Positions 13,425-26,396 of a stretch of 64,000 nucleotides of DNA are shown here, in pieces. Origin of the DNA: Parasponia andersonii (Eukaryota; Streptophyta; Magnoliopsida; Rosales; Cannabaceae). A program made the position numbers and the translations under genes. The stretch is from NCBI GenBank assembly GCA_002914805.1, contig JXTB01000548.1:85562-149561 (forward strand). The letters are read 5' to 3'. Every line of letters starts with the position of its first letter. Position 1 is the first letter of the stretch. Under the pieces are notes generated by a model. It was not told the origin of the DNA. It saw only the letters and a list, made by a program, of their open reading frames with translations, and did not search any database.

Positions 13425-15868
13425 AACTTATAGTATTTAAACAATTTTATTAGCGGAAATAGAATATCTCATTATTCTCCATCCATTGTTTCGACACCTT
13501 GTATTTTAATATTGTATGAACCCAAATCAAATTCTAGTAGTCCAGCTTGAAATAGGATAAGACCATCTTCTTTTGTAAATCTATGTCACTAAACTGAAGG
13601 GTAAATCAAAATCAGGAAAATAATGACAATACCAATTACAATATGAGCAGAGGAGGTGATTCATGTATGAGAGCTATAAATTTCTGGATTGAAATTGTGA
13701 TAAGAAATGGGGTTCAAAATAATCAATATACACAATCAGATATAAGTTCCTTGTATGTACAAGCATATAGGGTCAAGATATGTGCAATCTGTTTGTTTTG
13801 GTCCAAGTCAGAATGAAGAAGTTCAACTAGTTCTTCACTCAATTCAATAAGCCAATATTGAACCTGCCGAATGAACAAGACATATAGCTAGCTGGAGCAT
13901 ATATCGGGTGAGTACTTGCCAGTGAACCAAATATACTTGACAAATTTTCACAGGAGCTTGGAGTATTTAAAAACTAATACTATGAGATGAAGAAGGTCTA
14001 TATGCAAGTACTTAAGGCAATCTTTCATCAGGTCAGTAAGATTATGAAAGTAACAGGTTGCTCAATATGCAAATAAGAGTAGAAGGTATCAGAAATCTTC
14101 ATAATTTACAGAAATCATCTTTTAATTTTGATCTTTGTCCTTACTTCTTAGTAAGAGAATACTTGATTAATTAAAGTGCTCTATTTTTTTCAAGTGATAA
14201 CACTAGAAAATATTAATTTAAGAGCCACAATAAAATAAAAACAAAGAAACAAAATCAAAAACAGAAATAGAAAGCCAAAAGAAAAAAAAAACACCCAATT
14301 TTGCTAACTCTCTGCCTTCTCACAATAGATCGCACATACATCTAAACAACACCTAGATAACTCTATTTACAATCAACCTATGGCATCTATGAACAACTAT
14401 TCTTCCTTTGATGACTAACAAAAAAGCTAGAATCCAAGTAAACAGTAATTCCAATTGAATGCTTGCAAAAATCAGAATCTGGAACATGGAAGATGACAAA
14501 TGCAAAACATAGAAATATAAGCAATGGAATAAAAATGACTAATATGAATAGTATTGAGCTTGCTATGATCTACTATAGACCATCAAATTAGTCCATTGGT
14601 GGCCTATGTGCAGAATCAAATAATTACATTGATCCAAAAAGGGTAGAATCATAAATCTACAAATATTTATTACATCTATGAATGTTAATTTAGACACTAC
14701 ATATCAATCTGGAAAAGACTACTAACGGCAGCAATAATCTTTAGAGCTCTGGGTCCAGGAAATGTCTTCCATGAACCATGACTCTTAGGAAGAAGGCATC
14801 CCTGAACTTCTTCTCCACTGATCCCTCTTGCAATGTTCCATAACCAAGTACTGCAATTAACGTAAAGTGTCAAAATTAATAATAACATCCTCAATATGCA
14901 TATGGAAATCCAATGCTACTAAAAAGTGTTAAATAGCCTTATTCATGGTTTCAACAATTAAAATACAAAATATCACAAAGATGTGTCCAGAAAACAAAGA
15001 GAGAGATTTCAAAAGACAAGGTGATCATACTTTACAAACAACATAAAAAAAACAAGACAAAAACATTAGGCCTAAACTAAAGTTTTGTTCCTAATCTGAA
15101 AAATGAAATAAACACAAAACTTTCCCTCTTTTGGCTAAAGTTGATAATACTTCCCAACTTTGCACACTATAGAGAAAACTTGTACTTTCTGACACTTAAT
15201 GATAAGACCACTTAGAATCTATAAGCTAAAACACTATCTAGAGAAATATATTCAACAATAGATAGTTAGCTAGAGTTGATGTGATAGTGTTCCAGTGGCT
15301 TTTCCTCTGGAAACTGCAACAAAACTCTAATAACGCTCACACCCAGGTCACTTTATAAGGCAGTCCCTAGCTTATATCCAAGCCATTTCATGAAGAAAAA
15401 CAAACCTTATAGTATTGGTCATAGGAAAGCTTAAAAAAAGCAACTTTTGTTCCAATAAGAATCAACTACCAATAAGTAAATAAGTAATATCTCCTGCCCG
15501 GATCATAGAAAATACCAGCTTGGAAAAAGGAAAAACAAATCTTACATTTTCTTTATTGGCAAGGAATTAAGCAATCCTTTCATAGACGATAAGTGCACAA
15601 CAGATTGTTTGTTGCACAGGTTTGTTAATACCACTCACTAGTTTGGCCAGCATCTATGAACAAAACATATATAAAAGGCTGATAAACAAAGTTCCAGTTA
15701 TTAAGAAAAGTGTGTTTTTGCAAGTTGAAACACAGTGAAGAATAGAGGAAAACCAAGAATAATTTTACTTCCTACCTTATTATGAGCAATGCCAGTGGGA
15801 CATGTAAACTGTCTCCTTCAAAACTTGGCATCATAAGCACTGTAACAAAGACAGTCCCAAAAGCTAAT
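13425..15868 (-). pseudogene. POLH: DNA polymerase eta (POLH) relic, six exons with introns
   Basis: A broken copy of the host Y-family translesion polymerase, which copies past UV-damaged bases in the nucleus. Minus-strand exons in order: 15839-15776 (FTCPTGIAHNK); 15653-15546 (MLAKLVSGINKPVQQT, then in a shifted frame VVHLSSMKGLLNSLPIKKM); about 15389-15271 (SDLGV, LLQF); 14850-14727 (TWLWNIARGISGEEVQG); 13863 to about 13760 (VQYWLIELSEELVELL); 13593 to about 13425 (ILFQAGLLEFDLGSY). Several splice sites survive (AAG|GTAGGA, TGCAG|, GGCAG|, TTCAG|), and the fourth and fifth exons still join in frame. Damage: frame changes in the first two exons, an in-frame TAA in the third, a lost AG acceptor before the third, a poor donor after it. 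Retained introns mean a DNA-level duplicate, not a retrocopy. The little-finger part is represented; the catalytic palm is absent. The upstream side is cut by the gypsy LTR at 15869. Confidence 0.88.
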
Positions 15869-18774
15869 TGTAGCGTCCCCTAGTTTAACTATATTACTAT
15901 ATAAGTCAAACTATGAAGTATTACTCTTTTATGAACCATAACTTTAGTTTTGTTTAAAAAAAATTAAATTCAGCCAATTTAACTTTTCAAACTGTAAAAC
16001 AAAATGAGATACATGGTGTTACTTTCCAAAAGTATCTTCACAAAATATACAACCAAAAGTTCTTATCAGTTTATTTTGTCATCAGCAGTAATATTTACTA
16101 GACATTAAAATATCAAAATATAAAGAAAACATCGTCCACAAGTCAAGCTTGTCTATATCTATATGATTATGGCGACAAGAAAGTGTGCTAGCTAACTAGC
16201 AATTCTATACATCATATATCTTCTCACCTGTATCACAGGATCTAAATGAGCTAATGCTCAGTAAGTAAAGATCATACATGCTCGTATACGTGTTTCATGC
16301 ATAAACTTCATTAAAATTCCTATTGTACTCTTTCTTTCGTAACTTTTTATTTTGATGCATATTTCTAAGAAAACATTTTTTTATAAGGCCCTTGCGTATA
16401 CTATAAAGTCACAGTAGTTGGTAGATCGTGCCCACCTATGCAAAAATAAAATGCATGGCCAATGCGAATCATACTTACCCAATGCAGACCAACTAGGTAA
16501 TGCACCTAATAAATCTTATAGTACAATACTTAGTCCCGACAGTCAGTAAGCCGTGCTCACCTATGCGGGAAGGATTCTTATGCAAACTATACTTACCCAA
16601 CACAGAAATACTAAACACTGTATGTAAAACATATCTCCTAAATTCAGTACAATGATACTACTTTAAATTCAATGCTTAGAAAATTTCATTTCTTTGAAAA
16701 TCATGCTTACATGATTATGCCATGCTTATGTCATTTACAAAATTTACAACAACCATATGAATAATATATAATTAATATAATACACATAAATATATAAGAA
16801 AACATCTTGCATATACTACTATTCTTATAATGTAATTAAAATAAATCTTTACTTACCTTGTGTCTGACAGAAAAGATAGTGAAAAGAGTTAGTATCCTTT
16901 GTGGCAAGGTGTGTGGAAAACCTCATATCAATTTGATTACTAAGATAATCACTACAATGTAAAATATTTAAAAGAAAATGATCACAGGACTAAAATCAGA
17001 AATTTCACAAAATCAGAAAATCTAATCACAAAATGAAACTTTCATAAATACTAGTCTATTTGTTTCCAGATGGTACTATTTGGTTTTTAAAAATATTTGA
17101 ACAACACCTCCCTATTTTTAAGATATTCCCACATGATTGAAATCATAATTTTAAACCTGCAATAATATTTTTACAATCCAATTCCCATATATATAACTCA
17201 GAGAGGATCATTTAGTATATCCTAGGAACACTTGAATTCCTTTCGATTTAGACAAAGTTTAAAACTACTTTTATACTTTTCCATTGTCACAACCAGTAAC
17301 CAAACAAATATATTTACATAGTAGAATCGACAAAATATACATTTCAATTTTATAAAATCAGATTACAAGTATAGAAAACTTAATCTACTACACATAAAAT
17401 ACTTAACTCCATAAAGAGCAAACTTTGGGACTTTAAGTCTAACTTTAATCCTCCACTTAAATTCTATGTTTCCAGCCATATATTAGGTTCCCTAAGATTT
17501 TTATTCATCAAATAAAAGCTTTGATTCAAGAGTTAAAGCAAAAGAAATTAATTACAAATTCAAAATTCTACATAGAGCTCACCTTGACTAATTTGAGCTT
17601 TTATTGAAGCTCTTGCTTTCTACCTCCACCAACTTGATTCTCAAGATTTTGAAACTGATTTTAGGAGTCAAGAGAACCTAGAAAAATAATTTCTTACGTG
17701 CTATCAAGTGGAGAATTGAAATAAGAAAGCAAAAACTTAAGAAGAAGAATTAGTATAATTACCTTGACTAGTTTGGACCTATCTTGATTTCTAGAGTTCC
17801 AACTTGAGTACTACTACTTGGAAACTTTTGGATATGGCTAAGGGAGTTGAGAGAAATTTAGGAAGTGGTTGGAGTGGTTCAAGTCATGGCTAGAGAGAAA
17901 AGGGAAAGAAATGACCAGATTTGGTCCAAAATCAATACTTAATGGCTAAGAAAAGGCGTAACTTAAATTCTAAGGAATATTTTAGGAATTTTGCACCTTA
18001 CTTTCCATGTGTTCAGCTCTAAAATATACTTAGTATACTCACCATATTATTGGTCAATCCTATACACTCAAGTATACACCAAATAATGAAACCTAGCTTA
18101 GAAGGTGAAAACTAGTAATACTTTGACCTATAGTCCATATGGCCAATCTTATTGCAATCTAGTGAAACTTAGTCCCATAACTAATCATTAAATTTAAAAA
18201 TAAGTCAATTAGACTCCAATCAATAATACAAACATAGTATCCATGCCTAATTATTAGAATGTACAAAGATGATATTACGTGATTAAGCTAAATCTAAGCT
18301 AACTTAGTGTAATTAAACATAGTTCAGTACAATGATACCACCTCGTGCTTACCTAGAGCCAACAAATAAAATGTTATAAATTAGTCCTAAATATTATATT
18401 AAAGCTATTTGACATGTTAAGCGCATAGTAAATTTTTCTCTGAAAAGCATGAAAAATGTATTTTACCGAAAAACTACTATTTGACCAAGATATCAACGAA
18501 CATGATTTTAATGCATGTGCATATAGTATTATTATTCATAAATGTATTCTTTGTTCTTTTCACACACCAAGCTCTTTCTCTGAGGGTACTAAGCCTTTAT
18601 ACTGCATGGGGGCACTTCAACAAACATTAGTATCATAATACACATCAAAAGCATTTAATAATCATCTTAAGCCATTTACTATAAAATTGACACTAGTTTC
18701 ATGATATGTCTATTATGCAATATAAACATGTTTATTATTGGCTTATTATGCATGTGAGAATTTTAGGCATCACA
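15869..18774 (-). repeat. 3' LTR of gypsy element, about 2.9 kb
   Basis: On the minus strand it runs from TGTGATGCCTAAAATTC (18774) to CTAGGGGACGCTACA (15869), so it has TG...CA ends. It follows directly on the gypsy polyprotein end and a purine tract (AATAAGGAGAGATGG). Internal phrases such as AATGAGCTAATGCTCAGTAAG are of the type seen in Tekay/Del-like chromovirus LTRs. Its left 1.5 kb is shared with the element at 24649-26396. Confidence 0.75.
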
Positions 18775-20188
18775 ATCCATCTCTCCTTATTAAATTTCGT
18801 CCTTGAAATTTTCTTACCCAAATAAGTGAGGATACTTAGTTTTCATTTCTTTTTCTCTTTCCCATGTGGCCTCTTCTACTTCGTGGTTCCTCCACAGTAC
18901 TTTCAGCAAAGGAAACTTCTTATTTCCAAGCTTCTTTTCTTTTTTATCCAAAATCTCTATTGCTTGTTCTTTATAGCTCACATCTTGGCTTAACTATAGC
19001 AACTCAAAACTCAAAATATGTGAAGGGTTTGGAATATATCTTCTTAACATAGAGACGTGAAAAATATTGTGTATGTTTGACATTTAGGGTGGTAATGCAA
19101 GTCTATAGGCAACATCTCCAATATTGTCAAGTAACTTAAATGGGCCTATATATCTAGGACTAAGGTTTTCTTTCTTCCCAAACCTCATGATTCCTTTCGT
19201 AGGAGTAACCTTCAAAAATACTTTATCCCCAATATCAAACGTGACCTCTCTCCTTCTAGGATCAACATAATACTTCTATCCTTTTACGAATCTTTTCTAC
19301 TGTTTCAACTATTTCTCTTACCAATTCTGTACCAAGAAATTTCCTTTCTTCCATCTCATCTCAGTGGATTGGAGATCTACATTTTTTTTCTATACAATGC
19401 TTCATATTAAGGCATTTGAATTAAAGCTTGATAACTATTGTCGTAGGCAAATTCTATCAACAGCAAGTACTTGCTCCAAGACCCATGAAAATCTAACACA
19501 CAAGCTCTAAGCATATCCTTAAGAGTCTATATGGTTCTCTTTGGTTGTCCATCTGTTTGAGGATGAAAAGTTGTACTGAATGTCAGTTTTGTACCCATAG
19601 CCTCCTGAACCCTCATCTAGAATTTTGAAGTGAATCTAGCATCTCGGTCAGAAATTATAACCTTTGGAACACCTTGTAGTCTAATAATTTCTTGAACATA
19701 TAACTGAGCCAACTGATCCAAATTATAAGTCACTTTAATCGGTAGGAAATGGGCTGACTTAGTATATCTATTCACAATAACCCAAATAACATCATGGCCT
19801 TTATTTGTCTTAGGAAGTTCAACCACCAAATCCATAGCAATATCTCCCATTTCCATTGTGGTATATGTATATGTTTCAATGTACCAGTAGGTCTTTGATG
19901 TTCAGCTTTAACTTGCTGGCATGTGAGATATTGTTCTACCTACTCAGTCACATCCTTCTTCATATCTGGCCACCAGTAATGCATTTTCAAATCTCTATAT
20001 ATCTTTGTAGTCTCGGGGTGCACAAAGTAAGGAGTAGTGTGAGCTTCTATCAATATCTCTTTTCTAAATGTTCCATCTGACACACACAATCTATTTCTAT
20101 ATCTGATTATACCATCACTAGAAATTTGGAAGGCTACCTCCTTTCCACACTCTATCTTAGTCTTTAAGCTTGTCAAATAGGGATCCAT
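18775..20188 (-). mobile_element. Ty3/gypsy (Tekay-like) integrase relic
   Basis: On the minus strand 20188-19940 encodes the HHCC-type lead-in of integrase (RDLKMHYWWPDMKKDV). 19856-19617 encodes the start of the catalytic core (KGHDVIWVIVNRYTKSAHF and ISDRDARF). The C-terminal part follows to about 18800, closing with a YPHLF / FKDEI-like end just before the purine tract. Gag, protease, RT and RNase H are missing from the window. The coding remains carry multiple breaks. It is contiguous with the LTR at 15869-18774. Confidence 0.85.
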
Positions 20189-20237
20189 TTATTAGCAATA
20201 CACTCAATAACATGTCATGGATAACCATTTAAATAGT

Positions 20238-21885
20238 TGATAACAGTCTAATTGTGTACATTTATTATGAAATTAGATCGTCATTATACACTTAGAGTTT
20301 CATTTAATTCCCTAATTTAAAGCACTTTTAGAGACATAGGCATAAAAGCAAGAATTACCTCTAATTTATGCTAAATATTCGTTTCTGCGTAAGTTTCGTA
20401 AAATAGGCACAGATTCTAAACTACATGAGATTTTGATCTAATTATTAAACTCAATGGAATTTAGACTCAATTATTCACTAAGTCTGATTCACAAGATCTG
20501 TCCAAATTATTTCTAAATGAGTCTCAAATGGACAAAATTATAAATTAGACTGCACTCACATTTAGCCCAATACCCTTTATTATTTGGCCCATTCTGACCT
20601 CATTACAATCTCAAATGGAGTGATTCTTGATACTATAGATGCGTAAACAAAATTATCTAGATGATTTTTTCTTTGAGAAAATTCAAAAGAAGCTTAAATC
20701 TAGGTAAAAATACCATATCTTTCCACATGATAAGATCAGCAACTGATTTTGACTCAGTAGAACCTATCTTCACCAATTTTACTATAAGTCAAGAAATACA
20801 TCTCCAATAGATGTAATTTTGATGGTATACGACTCCTAAGAGATAAGAGCTCAAGTTTTCTTGTTTGATCAAGATATTTCTTATCCAAATTCATGAAGTT
20901 TCAGATACATCTTTGAGAGAGACTGAATCTACCAAAACAAGTTGCCAACTTGCTCTTATCTTTAGTTTACAAATTTTGATTTTGTATCTCTAAATTTTCC
21001 TATAAATAGATGCTTAAGCTAGGCTTAAGAGACATCTTGGTTTTGTAAACAAGATCACTCTCTTTTATTCTCCTCTTGTTATTCATGTTATTTTAATCTT
21101 ACTTTGCCTTCAAAATAGTAAGAGTTTTGTATTTAAAGTTATGTTCATACTTGTTATTCTTCTTCATCATGTCTACTTAATCTTACATATTGCTAAGATG
21201 AAAGGGTGAACCTCATGGGGGAGAGATAAGTATAATCTAAACTCTAGGTGGACTTCATTGTTTATATCTTTCAATCACTATTATACATGTGCTACTTAAT
21301 TTTCTTAAACAATCGTAGTACCCTCCTTGTTAAGTGGTGAGTCTTTATTCATTATAGTCAACCATTGGCACAACAAATACTTAATTTCTTTTGTACCGGT
21401 TGTGCTAGGAAGGGATTTTGATTTGTTGTGGATATAAGGTGGCACCATGAATGCTTGACTATATTTTCAAGTGTTGGCGTTATCAAAAAAAGGTAATTAA
21501 GAAAACTAATCTAATCACATAGATAACTAATAATGGACCTTTAACGATTAATCTTCCGATTGGAACTTCCGTTGTGTGTGGATTCCAATTGAATGATAAA
21601 AGAGATTAGGTTATACTTATTTGATATACCTAAGAGTGGATTCCCTAATCTTAGCAATTGTTTAATTCTGTAACTTCATATCGTTATATTTCAGTCACTT
21701 TGTTTCATATTGTCACAATCATCCTATAACATACTTTTTGCTATCATTTTTATTCTTGCAATATATGTGTTATGGTCTTCTATTATTCACTAACCTTCCT
21801 GTGGATTGACCTTGGTCTCACCGAGTAATTTATTACTTTGACACTCCTCCACTTGGGAAAAGACTTCATTAATTTGAATCAGTCA
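20238..21885. mobile_element. Gypsy-type solo LTR inside a copia LTR
   Basis: A 1648-bp unit with TG...CA ends (TGATAACAGTC to GAATCAGTCA) flanked on both sides by ATAGT (20233-20237 and 21886-21890), a clean 5-bp target duplication. The flanks match neighbouring parts of the copia 3' LTR at about 29290-29430, so it landed in the 5' LTR of element 2. The segment near its end (CTTCCTGTGGATTGACC, then ACACTCCTCCACTTGGG) resembles the ends of Athila/Tat-group gypsy LTRs. No internal region is present. Confidence 0.8.
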
Positions 21886-22289
21886 ATAGTATTATCTATG
21901 ACATAATTAATTAGGTGATAATGAGATAGACCACATATCTTAACATGCTTGAGTCCCAGTGGCTCAAACCCTTTATTTGGACACAAATTTTGATGGCTAA
22001 TATGCGATGTAGAAATTATATCTGTGGTGTTGACATAAGTTTTTGCTGAATTTGTTTAGTTTTTTTAAGCTTTCAAATCTTGAAAATGGTTATTTCTTTT
22101 GTCGAATTTTTTGCACTTATTTTAGACTTTATTTTGCCAAATAAGCATCATAAAACAAAAAAAAAATGAAATTTAGAACAAAATCCCACCAAAATTATCC
22201 AAAATAAAGCACCAGAGAGTGATTTTCTAACAAGTTAGATCGTGCGGATCTATGTTGACCCAATTGCAGAAATGGGCAATAGGGACAAC

Positions 22290-22510
22290 GAAAAACGACA
22301 TCATTTTTCACCTGTTGTAGAAAATGACATGTCATTTCTGGTAGTTGTCATTTGTTGCTTTAGAAAAATGACACATTTTTTATCTTCCTGAAGAAAAATA
22401 ATATGTTGTTTTATTGTGCACTATTACTTGTCGTTTCCTTGAAACAACCCATCGTTTTTTGTGGCTGTCAGTCTTTGTTTTCCAAAAAACGACATGTCAT
22501 TTTTAATAGC
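22290..22510. repeat. Cluster of degenerate ACATGT palindromes in copia leader
   Basis: The block recurs loosely as an A-run, then (C/T)GACATGTCATTT-like sequence, then a T-rich spacer, about six times. Two copies (about 22325 and 22490) hold the 12-base palindrome AATGACATGTCATT or a close relative. It lies between the 5' LTR remnant and gag of copia element 2. No function is evident. Confidence 0.45.
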
Positions 22511-24648
22511 TCAGAATTTAAAAGATAATAATAATAATAATAGGGCATGTGAGGACGCATGTGGGGTTACTTTTTACTCAAATTTTATCCGTTTGCTTCA
22601 TTTTTCATTTTCTACATATTTTCGTGACTAAACACAATTTTCTGAGATATTTATGTCCCTTTTTATGACCTTTTTCTCTCTAATAATTCAATTATGGCAT
22701 AATATTAAATTATGGATTAATAGTGATGGATTCTTATGAACTAACTTGTTGTAGTTTTGAGAATTTTAATTTTGTTTGATGTTTTATCATCATTATTATT
22801 TCTCCACTATTAATTAATAATAATCATTATTTCACACAAATAATTAAAGTATCCTGTCGATGATGTAATTATTTAGTAGGATGCTTAGAATGGTAAATGA
22901 CTATATTTAGCATTATGAACCATAAAATTCATTCTATCCTATCGATAGAGAATAAATACATTTGGTTATGATATTGAATATTTATAAATTACCCTTACTT
23001 GCGAATGAGTCCTTGCTCAAGGGACTTTAGCATATATAATGATCGCATAATTATTTTGGATTATTAGAATAGCTAAGGAAAGAGCACAAATTGCTTGATC
23101 TTGTTTTAACATACATAATGATAGTTGTTGCTCTTCTTGTTTGCTTCAGCTTTGACCAATCCTAGACTTTCTGCTATTTTGATAGTAAATGGGACTAATT
23201 ACAAGCAATAGCTTATATCTCTCATAATGAATTTGACTATTATGAAAGAGGACCTAGCCTTGACAGTTGAAGAGCCTCTAAAACCTGATGATTCATCTTT
23301 TAATAATACCAAAAAATTTTATAATGAGCGGCAAACTATTGTTTGATGATCATAAGGTATCACATGGAAAAATTGATTCGTGATAGTGTTCTTAAGACTA
23401 AAACTGCTAAAGAACTTCTCACAGAAATTGCTAAGAAATATGTGAAATTTACAAAATCTGAAAAAGAACACTACTTGAATTTGTTCCACACTACTTACTA
23501 TGATGGAGTTAATAGCATTAGAAACTATGTTGTGACTTGAATCTTTCTTCAAGAAGTTAAAGGGAATAGGCATGAATCTTGGGGATGATTTTCTATTATG
23601 GCACACAATGAGATATCTTCCTTCTCAATTTGACTCAAGTAGGTCAAGTTATAATACTTAAGAGAAAGAATGGAGTGTAAGTGAGATGATTGCTATCCTT
23701 ACTAAAATGAAAGATGACATAAAAGTCAGAAAAGTACATTTTGTCTCTTTAATAACTACCAAAGATGGGTCTAATCAGAAAAGAAAGAGTTTCTTCAAGG
23801 TATTGGTAAGCCACAATTCAAGAAAGTTGGCACTATACCTTCTGATAGAACTAAGGAGAACTTGCAACTATTGTTACAAGTTTGGGTATGAGAAAGTAGA
23901 TTGTTGCAAGCTTAAGGCTTCCTTAGCAAAGAAAGATACTTGTGTGGTTATGGTGTATTTAAAATCCAACATAATTGATGTACCCTCATATACTCGGTGG
24001 TTAGACACTAGTGCTACTATTCATGTTATTAATTCATTATAGATAGTGACAAACAGAGGAATCCAACTAATTTAGAGCAGTATATGTATATGGGGGACGA
24101 TACCAAGATCAAAGTTAATTTTTTGGGGATAGTCAGACTATAACTAACTACTGGATATTTTTTAGAATTATAAGAAGTTGCTTACTTACCCTCGATTAGG
24201 AGGAATATAATTTTTGTATCTATTTTGGATAGATTCGGTTTTAGTTTTCTTTTTGGAAATAGAAAAGTTAATTTATACAGTGACTCTCTTTTGTTGAAAA
24301 ATGGAAATTTATATGCTAACTTGTATAAACTTGATCTTAATAACTTTTCCATTACTTTTTCTTCTCTTAACACTGTTGTTGGTTCTAAACAATTGAGATT
24401 TGATGAGAAATCTTCCATGTTATGGCATAATTGTTTGGGTCATATTTCTTGGCATAGAATGGAAAGAATGGTAAAGGATGGAATACTTCAAGATCTTGAT
24501 TTATAGATTTCTATTCATGTGTTGATCGTATAAAAGGAAAGTTTGTTGCCAAAGCTAAAAAGAATAAAACCGACAGGTGTATGGATGTATTGGAAAAAAT
24601 CCACATTGACATTTATGGGTCATTCACACCTCCAGCTATTGGAGGTTA

Positions 24649-26396
24649 TGTAATACCCCTTAGTTTAACCATATTGTCATATACAGTCAAACTATGAAGT
24701 ATTATTCTTTATTAAACATTATCTTTTGTTTTGATAAAAAGGTGGGAAAATTTTTTTTTTTTTTGAACTTTCTAGAACTTTAGGACAAAATCAACTGCAT
24801 GGCATTTCTTGTTAAAAGTGTCTTTACAAAATGTACAATCAAAAGAGGTTTTTACCAGTCGATTTTGCCATTAGCAGTAATATTTATATTACACCAAAAT
24901 ATCTCAAAATAAAAAATATCGCCCACAGGTCAAGCTTGTCTACATCTGCATGATCATGGCGATAAAAGGCAAGCCAGACAACCAGCTAGTCAATACCAAA
25001 TTGTGCCTCCTCATCTGCATCACAAGACTAAAATGAGCTAAAGCTCAGTAAGTAAAAACTATGCATGCTTATGTATGCTTTAAAATCTCGTAAAGTTTCC
25101 ATTGTATCCTTTTCTTTCTTAAACATTTTAGTTCATGTATTTTCCTTAAAAATTATTCTTAGTTGGACCCCTTAGCACATTGCTTGTCCCGTAAGTCGAT
25201 AGGCCGTGAAAACATTCGGCGGAACTCTAGCTAAGAGTAAAAATAAGGTGCGACCATCGTGTGAGGTTTTTGAAAACTCCTTCCCTCATCAAAGGGGCAT
25301 CCCACACCGCACTAATCTTGTCCCGCTTCAACGAAACACATCATAAAATCCGCAAATCCCGCTTCAACGGGAGAGTCTATATCAACAGACTTATCTATCT
25401 AGCTCCGACAGACTAACAATTGCCATTATAACTTATCTTATAAAATTGGTACAATGGTACTCACTTTCAAATACTCTTATAATAAAAGTCTCCATTTGCA
25501 TGCAAAACATGCCATGCACATGTCATTTCATAACTTTCAGGAATAAGTAAGTTTCACATAAATACATCTTCCATATAGTTCTTGTGATGCAGTTGTAAAT
25601 CTTTACTTACCTCGTGTCTAGAATAGAAATTGATAGTAGAAAGGGTCAATATCCTCTAGAGATTGGTGTGCTAATCACCTGTCATAAATTACTATTATTC
25701 AAGAAGCACATTTTACAAAAAGAATGCATGAAGATATTTGAACAATACTGAAATCAAAACTTTCATCAATTTAGGAAACTTAATCTTAAAACGACTCAGG
25801 AGTGTATAAATCACTTAAGGTACTTGGTAGTCAATAATTAGCATTGAAGAACTGTTGAAAAGTATTTAAAATATGAATGCTAGTTCATTAGCATAAAATG
25901 ATCCAAAATAGTACATAATTTTGTAAAAACAAGTCCATTTGCTCCTAAATGGTGCCATTTCATTTTAAAAACATTTGGACAGCACCTCCCCTATTTTAAG
26001 GATATTCCTACATGATTAAAATCATGGTTTTAAATCTGAAATAACAATTAATAATTCAATTCCCACATATACACATCAAAGAGGATCACTTGGAATGGCA
26101 TAAGCACACTTGAACTCTTTTTTTTTTTTGGTTTAAACAAAATTTAAAATCACTTTTACACTTGTGTGTCATAACAACCAGCCACCAAATGAGTGTAAGA
26201 AATAATGAAATCAATAAAATATACACTCCAAGTTTAAGAAATCATATTACAAATATAGAACTTAATCTACTACACATGAAAAAAAAAAAAAAATTTTGCC
26301 CACCTTTTTATCAAAACAAAAGATAATGTTTAAGAAAGAATAATACTTCATAGTTTGATTGTATATGACAATATGGTTAAACTAGGGGGTGTTACA
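24649..26396. mobile_element. LTR-derived element with 115-bp inverted ends
   Basis: This 1748-bp insertion starts TGTAATACCCC and ends GGGTGTTACA. Its first and last roughly 115 bp are near-perfect inverted copies (about five differences outside the T-runs). The body from the left end to about 26275 matches, collinearly, the left 1.5 kb of the gypsy LTR at 15869-18774 (shared phrases CAGTAATATTTA and CAAGCTTGTCTA). The last 115 bp are instead an inverted copy of its own left end. It sits in the integrase region of copia element 2 with flanks GGTTA and AGTTA, an imperfect 5-bp target duplication. No coding capacity. Confidence 0.8.

Noticed and set aside
14697-14726. Continuation of the POLH fourth-exon frame to a TAG stop
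   Set aside because: A GTTAGT donor at 14726 fits the known protein and joins the next exon in frame, so the last codons are intron.
24649-26396. Ordinary DNA transposon with 115-bp TIRs
   Set aside because: The body is collinear with a gypsy LTR and the duplication is 5 bp with TG...CA ends; an LTR-derived origin explains more, though a TIR family is not fully excluded.
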